A stretch of DNA of 64,000 bases from an uncultured Clostridiaceae bacterium (GTDB lineage Bacteria; Bacillota; Clostridia; Clostridiales; Clostridiaceae), in assembly GCA_946405135.1 (NCBI GenBank), contig CAMJGD010000010.1:1-64000 (forward strand). The letters are read 5' to 3'. Below are positions 58,005 through 64,000 of the stretch, in pieces. The notes beneath the pieces are model-generated. The model was given only the letters and a program-made list of their open reading frames with translations. It was not told the origin of the DNA and ran no database searches. Each line of letters opens with the position of its first letter. Position 1 is the stretch's first letter. The translations under genes were made by a program, and so were the position numbers.

Positions 58005-59201
58005 CTATTCTATTAAAAAGGTCTTATGAAGCACATTAATTGCTTTGTAAATATCCGGTGTTTTTACCAGACACCATATGGTAGTATGAGAATCAGCAGT
58101 TTGAAGTACTTCTATTTTTTCATTGTTTAAAGTTCTTAGTATTTTTGCCATAACACCAGGGACTCCTCTTATCCTTGAACCTATAATAGATATTTTGCTG
58201 CAATCATCTATAAATGTATATTTTAAATTTAAAGTTTCCATTATGTTCATCAATTTATTATGATCTTTAGAATCTATAGTAAAAATCTTTTCTTTAGGAA
58301 AGACATTAATTAAATCTATACTTATACAATTATCCGCTAAAATATCTAATAAGTCATCATAGGATTTATTTTCATTATTATCATCCAGTTTAACATTTAT
58401 TTGAACTCTATTAGTTAAATGTGTTATACCCGTAACTATATTATTGTTATGATGTCCTAAATTGTTTATCAATGTGCCTTGGCAGTTACTCATGGTATTT
58501 TTGATCATAATTGGTATATTTGCTGCCATAGCAATTTCCACAGCCCTTGGATGAATTACTTTAGCTCCCTGATCAGCAAATTGAAATACTTCATTGTAGC
58601 TCATATTGTCTATAAGACAAGCTTCAGAAACTATTCTTGGATCTGCAGTCATTATTCCATCTACATCTGTATAGATATCTATTTCTTCTGCTTTCAATGC
58701 AACCCCTAATAAAGCTGCTGTAACATCACTTCCACCTCTACCAAGAGTTGTAACATATCCCTCTTCACTCATTCCCTGAAATCCAGCTATCACAGGTATT
58801 TTACCTTGATTTAATATTTCTATAATTTTTTCCCCTTCAACCTTTAAAACAGAAGCATTATTATAATTATTGTCAGTTACAATACCGGCTTGCCCTCCAG
58901 TTAAAGGTACACATTCATATCCTTTTTTAAAGAAATCATCACTTAATACTACAGAGGTTATTATTTCACCACAACTCATAAGAAGATCTGTTGATAATAA
59001 ATTATCTTTTTTGAAATCATTGCTTATTAAAGATAATAGAGTATCTGTAGCATAAGGTTCTCCTTTTCGCCCCATAGCAGATACTACTACTACAGGATGA
59101 TATCCATCCTTAATTGATTTTATAACTTTTTCTACTACTAAATTTCTTCTTTCAGGAGTAGATACTGAAGTTCCTCCAAATTTTTGAACAAGAATTTTCA
59201 A
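58005..59201 (-). CDS. dapG: aspartokinase (DapG-like)
   Basis: 398 residues. It phosphorylates aspartate, the first step to lysine, threonine, methionine and diaminopimelate. The N-terminal VQKFGGTSVSTPERR is the ATP/aspartate motif, and TTLGRGGSDVTAALLG and IYTDVDGIMTADPRIV are kinase marks. Two ACT domains (from about 265) may bind feedback ligands. In Bacillus dapG lies in the same tepA-side cluster with spoVF and asd, but those are absent here. GGAGGATGAGG precedes the ATG. The copy may serve cell-wall or spore diaminopimelate synthesis (inference). Confidence 0.92.
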   Translation of the reverse strand: MKILVQKFGGTSVSTPERRNLVVEKVIKSIKDGYHPVVVVSAMGRKGEPYATDTLLSLISNDFKKDNLLSTDLLMSCGEIITSVVLSDDFFKKGYECVPLTGGQAGIVTDNNYNNASVLKVEGEKIIEILNQGKIPVIAGFQGMSEEGYVTTLGRGGSDVTAALLGVALKAEEIDIYTDVDGIMTADPRIVSEACLIDNMSYNEVFQFADQGAKVIHPRAVEIAMAANIPIMIKNTMSNCQGTLINNLGHHNNNIVTGITHLTNRVQINVKLDDNNENKSYDDLLDILADNCISIDLINVFPKEKIFTIDSKDHNKLMNIMETLNLKYTFIDDCSKISIIGSRIRGVPGVMAKILRTLNNEKIEVLQTADSHTTIWCLVKTPDIYKAINVLHKTFLIE

Positions 59202-59234
59202 AATTCCTCATCCTCCTCAAAAAGTATAATTTCT

Positions 59235-59510
59235 TTAAAGTCTACCTTTTTTTATCATACTATCATCAATATCAATTATTATAGTTCTTGTACCTACCTT
59301 CTTCACATATTCCCAAGGAATTTCCATAAACTCATTGTTTCCAAAAAAATTAAATTTACTATTATTCTGAGTTATTATAAGAAATTTAAAATTCCCATCT
59401 TCATCTATTATTATATCATTATTAGATAAATAATTATATTTTTCTCCATCATTAACATTTATTATTTCATACTTTTCTAATTCACTATATAATTTATAAT
59501 CACTTTCCAT
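59235..59510 (-). CDS. YlmC/YmxH-family PRC-barrel protein
   Basis: 91 residues of the YlmC/YmxH family, a small PRC-barrel fold found in spore formers. LYSELEKYEIINVNDGEKY is the first strand pair and EIPWEYVKKVGTRTIIIDI the closing motif shared by family members. TAGGAGG precedes the ATG by about six bases. It lies between the M16 protease and aspartokinase genes, as ymxH does in Bacillus. Function unknown; sporulation-linked in some species. Confidence 0.85.
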   Translation of the reverse strand: MESDYKLYSELEKYEIINVNDGEKYNYLSNNDIIIDEDGNFKFLIITQNNSKFNFFGNNEFMEIPWEYVKKVGTRTIIIDIDDSMIKKGRL

Positions 59511-59593
59511 AAAACTACCTCCTAAATACTTATATATTTAATATAGTATGTTAAATATATATTTCATAGTACATCCTAGGAGGTATTTTTATA

Positions 59594-60892
59594 TTAAACT
59601 TGAATGCTTTCTTTGTTATGAAAAGCTATTATTTCTTTGCCCATAATTTTTTCTAAGTCTTCCATACATACATTGTTTCCTACAAAAGCTGAATTAAGAA
59701 TACCTTTCTTAAAGCACATATTCTGTATCTTCTTAATAGAATCTATATTTATGTTATCAATCTTTTCCATTATGTCTTCTGGAGTATTTATCCTGTTTAA
59801 AAATAAAACAGATTTTCCATTACTAAACATTCTGCTATTTGTACTTTCTAATCCTATTATATAACCTGCTTTTAATTGTTCTTTAGTTTTAAATATTCTA
59901 TCCTTAGAAAGATCACTTTTAGAAAAATTATAAATATTTTCTTTTATGATATTAAGAGCATCTCCAGCACAGGAAGGGGTTAGTCCAGTATATATATTTA
60001 ATGTTCCTGTATTGTTAAAAGAAGATATATAAGAATATATGCTGTAACAAAGACCCAGTTCTTCTCTTACTTTTTGAAAGAGTATAGAAGATACCCCGCC
60101 CCCCAAAATATTATTTAAAAACAGTAAAGTGTATATATCATCATCACCTAATGGGATTCCCTGTAGCCCTAAGCTTATATGTAACTGTTCAATACTCTTT
60201 TGTTTAAACATACTATTATTCAAAATTGTTGGAGTTGAATAAGTTGTTATTTTCTTACGAGAGCTGCTCCAATTTCCAAAGAATTTATCTACCATATATT
60301 CTATTGAATTTACATCGAAATTGCCACATATAGATATCACTGAATTTTCTGGTATATAATATTGCTCTATATAATCTTTAAGGATTTTTTGATTAAAGGA
60401 CTTTACATTTTCTATAGAACCCAATATAGGATAAGAAATAGGATCTTCTCCCCAAATTGCTATACTGTGAAGGTCTGAAAGCACATCTTCAGGAGAATCT
60501 TCATTCATATTTATTTCTTCTATTATTACTCCCTTTTCTTTTTCAATTTCTTCCTCATCAAACTTACTATTAAATAGCATATCTGAAAGTACATCAAGAC
60601 TTAATTCTAGATGAGTATCTAAAGTTTTTATGTAAAAACAGGTAGCTTCTTTACCTGTAAAAGCATTTATTTGTCCACCCACATCTTCTATAGTTTCAGC
60701 TATTTCTTTTGCAGTTCTATTCTTAGTACCTTTGAAAAACATATGTTCTATAAAATGAGATATACCATTATTTTTAATGTTTTCATTTCTAGAACCATTC
60801 TCTACCCAAAGTCCTACACTAACAGACTTCACATAATCTATATGCTCAGTAACTACTCTTAATCCATTATCTAGTTTAAAGTAATTATACAT
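59594..60892 (-). CDS. M16 zinc peptidase, MlpA/YmxG type
   Basis: 432 residues, a pitrilysin-family metallopeptidase. The inverted zinc motif HFIEHMFFKGT (H-x2-E-H) lies near residue 48, and the distal ligand glutamate is in EKGVIIEEINM. The second lobe contains LGGGVSSILFQKVREELGLCYSIYSY, typical of the family. ATG 60892 follows GGAGGTG; an upstream in-frame ATG is at that ribosome site. In Bacillus the homolog MlpA sits downstream of pnp, as here. Substrates are unknown; it lacks a signal peptide. Confidence 0.92.
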   Translation of the reverse strand: MYNYFKLDNGLRVVTEHIDYVKSVSVGLWVENGSRNENIKNNGISHFIEHMFFKGTKNRTAKEIAETIEDVGGQINAFTGKEATCFYIKTLDTHLELSLDVLSDMLFNSKFDEEEIEKEKGVIIEEINMNEDSPEDVLSDLHSIAIWGEDPISYPILGSIENVKSFNQKILKDYIEQYYIPENSVISICGNFDVNSIEYMVDKFFGNWSSSRKKITTYSTPTILNNSMFKQKSIEQLHISLGLQGIPLGDDDIYTLLFLNNILGGGVSSILFQKVREELGLCYSIYSYISSFNNTGTLNIYTGLTPSCAGDALNIIKENIYNFSKSDLSKDRIFKTKEQLKAGYIIGLESTNSRMFSNGKSVLFLNRINTPEDIMEKIDNINIDSIKKIQNMCFKKGILNSAFVGNNVCMEDLEKIMGKEIIAFHNKESIQV

Positions 60893-60939
60893 AGGCACCT
60901 CCATTAAAAAAATAAAAAGGCATTTATGCCCTTCTATTT

Positions 60940-63060
60940 TTATTGTTGTTCAATTGGTTGTTCAGTTTGTTGTTCAGAATCTTTTATAGCATCTTTACGT
61001 GAAAGATTTATTCTTCCTTGATTATCAATTTCTGTAACTTTTACTAGTATTTCATCGCCTACAGAAACTACATCTTCAACTTTGTTTACTCTGTTTACAT
61101 CTAGCTTTGAAATATGAACTAATCCTTCTTTATTAGGTAATATTTCAACAAAGGCTCCAAAAGCAGCTATTTTAGTAACTTTACCTAAATATATTTCTCC
61201 AGCTTTTACTTCTTTAGTTAAATCATCTATAATCTTTAATGCTTGTTTTGCTCCTACTGAATCGTTAGATGTAATAAATATTTTTCCATCTTCTTTAATA
61301 TCTATTTTAACTCCAGTTTCAGCAATTATCTTGTTTATTGTTTTTCCACCTGCTCCAATTACATCTCTTATTTTATCAGGATCTATAGACATGGTATAAG
61401 TTATAGGAGCATAAGGAGAAACTTCTGGTCTAGGTTCTGGTATGCAAGCTTTTATCTTATCTAGAATAAATAGTCTAGCTTTTTTAGCATTTTCTATACT
61501 CTTTTTTATACATTCATTAGATAAACCCTTTATCTTTGTATCTACCTGTATAGAAGTTATACCTTTTTCAGTACCTGCCACTTTAAAGTCCATATCCCCA
61601 AAGAAGTCCTCTATTCCCTGTATATCAGTTAATATTTCTTCTTCTGTCAAATCCTCACTAGTTACAAGTCCCATAGCAATACCAGCTGCAGGTCTTTTTA
61701 TAGGAACTCCCGCATCTAATAGTGCTAAAGTGCTTCCGCATACACTGGCCTGCGAAGTAGATCCATTAGAACTTAAAACTTCAGATACTAATCTTATAGT
61801 ATAAGGGAATTCTTCTTCAGAAGGAATTAATGGCTCTAGAGCTCTTTCAGCCAAAGCACCATGGCCTATTTCTCTTCTTCCAGGACCTCTCATAGGTCTA
61901 ACTTCTCCCACGCTATAAGATGGGAAGTTGTAATGATGCATATATCTTTTAAATTCTTCCTCACCTAGTCCATCTAATATTTGTACATCACCTAATGCAC
62001 CTAATGTAGCTACAGTTAAAACTTGAGTTAATCCTCTTGTAAACAAACCTGTTCCATGAGTTCTTGGAAGTAATCCAACTTCGCAGCTTATAGGTCTTAT
62101 CTCATGAAAATCTCTACCATCAGGTCTTCTTTTTTCTTTTAAAATCATGTTTCTTACGACTTCTTTTTGAATTCTGTACACTACATCATTGATATCAGCA
62201 ATATTGTCAGGATATTTTTCATTGAAAGCTTCACTGATTTTTTCTTTTGCATTATCCATTGCTTCATTTCTTTTATCTTTATCTGTTATATACATAGCTT
62301 CTTTTATCATATCAAAGCTAAAGCTTCTTACTTCTTTTTCTATCTCTTCATCTACTGTGTATAGTTCTGGAATTACTTTTTCTTTACCAAATTGTTTCAT
62401 AGCTTCTTCTTGGAAAGCTACTATTTTCTTGCATTCTTCAAATCCAAATATGATAGCATTATACATAACATCTTCAGCTATTTCGTCTCCGCCTGCTTCT
62501 ATCATAACTACTCTTTCTTTAGTAGCGCATACTGTTAATTCTAATGGGCTTACTTCCCTCTGCTTAGATGTAGGATTTATTACGAATTCATCATCTACAA
62601 TACCTACAGATACTGCACCTACAGGTGTTGTAAAAGGTATACTAGACAAGCATAAAGCAGTAGATGCCGCATTAATAGCTAAAATTTCTGGAAGATTATC
62701 GTTTTCTACTGAAAGAACAGTACAAACTACCTGCACATCATTTCTATATCCTTTTGGAAACAATGGTCTTAAGGGTCTATCAATAGCTCTTCCATGCAAT
62801 ATAGCCTTTTCAGAAGGCTTTCCTTCTCTCTTTATAAATCCGCCAGGTATTTTACCAACGGCATATAATCTTTCTTCATATTCAACACTCAATGGAAAAA
62901 AATCTATACCTTCTCTTGGTTTATCCGAGGCATTTACATTTGTTAAAACAACTGTATCACCATAACTCATGAGTATAGCTGCATTAGATAACATTCCTAT
63001 CTTGCCATATTCAACTTTAAGTGTCCTTCCTGAAACTGTGGTTTCAAGCGTATGGTTCAT
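60940..63060 (-). CDS. pnp: polynucleotide phosphorylase
   Basis: 706 residues. It degrades RNA from the 3' end using phosphate. Two RNase PH domains (about 10-225 and 315-545) flank an alpha domain; the catalytic region shows [40 protein letters not shown] and [13 protein letters not shown]. The KH domain ([19 protein letters not shown]) and S1 domain ([28 protein letters not shown]) end it. ATG 63060 follows GAAAGGAGG; ATG 63078 lies upstream of the site. It is immediately after rpsO, the universal order. Confidence 0.97.
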   Translation of the reverse strand: MNHTLETTVSGRTLKVEYGKIGMLSNAAILMSYGDTVVLTNVNASDKPREGIDFFPLSVEYEERLYAVGKIPGGFIKREGKPSEKAILHGRAIDRPLRPLFPKGYRNDVQVVCTVLSVENDNLPEILAINAASTALCLSSIPFTTPVGAVSVGIVDDEFVINPTSKQREVSPLELTVCATKERVVMIEAGGDEIAEDVMYNAIIFGFEECKKIVAFQEEAMKQFGKEKVIPELYTVDEEIEKEVRSFSFDMIKEAMYITDKDKRNEAMDNAKEKISEAFNEKYPDNIADINDVVYRIQKEVVRNMILKEKRRPDGRDFHEIRPISCEVGLLPRTHGTGLFTRGLTQVLTVATLGALGDVQILDGLGEEEFKRYMHHYNFPSYSVGEVRPMRGPGRREIGHGALAERALEPLIPSEEEFPYTIRLVSEVLSSNGSTSQASVCGSTLALLDAGVPIKRPAAGIAMGLVTSEDLTEEEILTDIQGIEDFFGDMDFKVAGTEKGITSIQVDTKIKGLSNECIKKSIENAKKARLFILDKIKACIPEPRPEVSPYAPITYTMSIDPDKIRDVIGAGGKTINKIIAETGVKIDIKEDGKIFITSNDSVGAKQALKIIDDLTKEVKAGEIYLGKVTKIAAFGAFVEILPNKEGLVHISKLDVNRVNKVEDVVSVGDEILVKVTEIDNQGRINLSRKDAIKDSEQQTEQPIEQQ

Positions 63061-63131
63061 ACAATTACCTCCTTTCAAATTCTAATTATATTATTAGCAT
63101 ATTTTTCTTAATTATAAGTTTTTTAAAATAA

Positions 63132-63152
63132 TAGAGCGGTAATCCCGCTCTA
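63132..63152 (-). terminator. hairpin between rpsO and pnp
   Basis: TAGAGCGG pairs with CCGCTCTA around a short centre. On the minus strand it directly follows rpsO and precedes a U-rich stretch; likely a partial terminator or an RNase processing site. Confidence 0.75.
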
Positions 63153-63155
63153 AAA

Positions 63156-63419
63156 TTATCTTCTTAATCCAAGTTTTGCAACTATATCACGATATCTTTG
63201 GATATCATGGGACTCTAAATAATTTAATAGTCCTCTTCTCTGTCCAACCATCATTAATAGTCCTCTTCTTGAATGATGGTCCTTCTTGTGAACTTTTAAA
63301 TGTTCAGTTAATGAATTGATTCTTTCTGTTAATAAAGCGATCTGAACTTCTGGAGAACCAGTATCTCCTTCATGTCTTTCATGCATCTTTATTATCTCTT
63401 CTTTTCTTGCCTTATCCAT
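63156..63419 (-). CDS. rpsO: 30S ribosomal protein S15
   Basis: 87 residues, the standard length. Family motifs: [39 protein letters not shown] and [15 protein letters not shown]. It binds 16S rRNA helices h20-h22 early in 30S assembly. GGAGGTG precedes the ATG by seven bases. A structured leader (63436-63496) with its own promoter precedes it. Confidence 0.98.
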   Translation of the reverse strand: MDKARKEEIIKMHERHEGDTGSPEVQIALLTERINSLTEHLKVHKKDHHSRRGLLMMVGQRRGLLNYLESHDIQRYRDIVAKLGLRR

Positions 63420-63435
63420 TAGTATACACCTCCAA

Positions 63436-63496
63436 GTTTTTATCCCCTTAAATCCAAGAATAAAGTCGGCATTCTCTAGTCTTAGATTTAGGTTCT
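63436..63496 (-). promoter_or_regulatory. candidate S15 autoregulatory leader RNA
   Basis: On the minus strand AAAUCUAAGA pairs with UCUUGGAUUU (ten base pairs, one G-U) around CUAGAGAAUGCCGACUUUAU, ending about 20 bases before the rpsO ribosome site. Position and a single compact stem-loop fit the S15 leaders by which the protein represses its own translation. The class is inferred from context rather than matched to a model. Confidence 0.6.
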
Positions 63497-63504
63497 CAAC
63501 GGTT

Positions 63505-63533
63505 ATTATAACAAATAAACTTTTTATTGTAAA
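63505..63533 (-). promoter_or_regulatory. rpsO promoter
   Basis: TTTACA (63528-63533) and TATAAT (63505-63510) on the minus strand are exactly 17 bases apart, placing the transcript start at the head of the S15 leader. Confidence 0.85.
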
Positions 63534-63541
63534 TTATTTTT

Positions 63542-64000
63542 TTAAATATTTATGTATAAATTTTTACTTTTTGCCAAACTTTCATCTTTTCTCAGTTGTT
63601 CTATAAGAGCTTCTATACTAGGAAAATTTATTTCTTCTCGGGTTTTTTCAATAAAATAAACTTTAATATCTTCTCCATAGATATCTTCATTAAAGTCAAG
63701 TATATAAGTTTCAATGGTAAGTTTATCACCATTTAAAGTTGGATTATATCCTACACTAGTTATACCTCTATAGATTTTATTTTTTACCTGCACATTTGTA
63801 TAATAGACTCCTCTTTCAGGAATCACATAATTAAAATCTATATCCAGATTGGCAGTTGGAAAGCCCATCTTTTTACCATTTTTCTTTCCCTGAATTACTT
63901 TCCCTTTAAGCATATAAGGTTCTAAAAGCATGGAATTTGCCTCTTCTATATTACCAGAAGATATTAAGTTTCTTATTCTAGAGCTGCTTATTATATCATC
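63542..64000 (-). CDS. ribF: riboflavin kinase / FAD synthetase, C-terminal part (cut by window edge)
   Basis: The reading frame runs off the right edge; the last 152 residues are visible. The segment ISSSRIRNLISSGNIEEANSM is the end of the FAD synthetase domain, followed by the flavokinase domain: GKVIQGKKNGKKMGFPTANL, VYYTNVQVKNKIYRGITSVGYNPTLNG and ETYILDFNEDIYGEDIKVYF. It makes FMN then FAD from riboflavin. The ATG at 63931 is internal. It is upstream of rpsO as in Bacillus ribC-rpsO-pnp. Confidence 0.95.
   Translation of the reverse strand, partial: DDIISSSRIRNLISSGNIEEANSMLLEPYMLKGKVIQGKKNGKKMGFPTANLDIDFNYVIPERGVYYTNVQVKNKIYRGITSVGYNPTLNGDKLTIETYILDFNEDIYGEDIKVYFIEKTREEINFPSIEALIEQLRKDESLAKSKNLYINI

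Noticed and set aside
62189-62965. 258-codon open frame opposite pnp
   Set aside because: It is the mirror of a strongly conserved gene, is rich in Ser/Ile as expected for a complement shadow, and has no ribosome site.
1-64000. CRISPR array, tRNA or rRNA genes
   Set aside because: No regularly spaced repeats and no cloverleaf or rRNA signatures were seen on either strand by eye; a covariance-model scan was not possible.

Overview
This window is chromosome from a low-GC, spore-forming Clostridium sensu stricto (cluster I). The evidence is strong A+T bias, AGGAGG-type ribosome binding sites, SpoVS, CotS-like and SpoIIIE/FtsK proteins, an IspH-ribosomal S1 fusion protein of the kind found in clostridia, and gene order shared with Bacillus around miaB-mutS-mutL-miaA-hfq and ribF-rpsO-pnp...rny-spoVS. 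The species cannot be named from sequence alone. I see no rRNA, tRNA, CRISPR array, prophage or intact insertion sequence.

Region 1 (1-8.0 kb) is the accessory part. It holds an ABC exporter preceded by an overlapping, frame-interrupted four-cysteine peptide, an AlkD-like HEAT protein, a small membrane protein with an Xre regulator behind two operator-like repeats, a sugar O-acetyltransferase, a GNAT protein, and adenine deaminase. A purine riboswitch with guanine-type specificity lies upstream of adenine deaminase on the same strand.

Region 2 (8.0-16.6 kb) is a nine-gene operon for a V/A-type ATPase in the order H-C-I-K-F-E-A-B-D. C sits before I and F before E, which is not the textbook order. 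Its K subunit has a single proteolipid hairpin.

Region 3 (16.6-32.8 kb) is mixed: a secreted amidase-domain protein, an M24 aminopeptidase, a broken LysM-CAP protein, a tiny cysteine-rich membrane peptide, RluB, a YtqB/MnmM-type methyltransferase, an RpiR regulator, NADP-type glutamate dehydrogenase, a HI0933-family flavoprotein, chorismate mutase, Cmk, IspH-S1, a CotS-like protein, a GNAT protein, an aminotransferase and a 51-residue protein.

Region 4 (33.2-42 kb, + strand) is the miaB-mutS-mutL-miaA-hfq-ynbB block, followed by lexA on the other strand. LexA and a cysteine-rich protein are divergent around an SOS box.

Region 5 (43-64 kb, almost all on the minus strand) is housekeeping: a Xer-type recombinase, PurB, HPr, a PTS IIA protein, an aspartate aminotransferase, a PHP phosphoesterase, SpoVS, RNase Y, RecA (with a clear promoter and SOS box), PgsA, RimO, FtsK/SpoIIIE, TepA, aspartokinase, YlmC, an M16 protease, PNPase, S15 with its leader RNA, and the C-terminal part of RibF running off the right edge.

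Several non-core reading frames (about 1.8, 7.7, 17.7 and 20.1 kb) are each broken by what looks like a single-base shift. They are either genuine pseudogenes or base-calling errors, and resequencing would separate the two. No wholly new multi-gene system is evident. The most unusual items are the cysteine peptide/exporter pair, the guanine-type riboswitch upstream of adenine deaminase, and the LexA-linked cysteine-rich protein.
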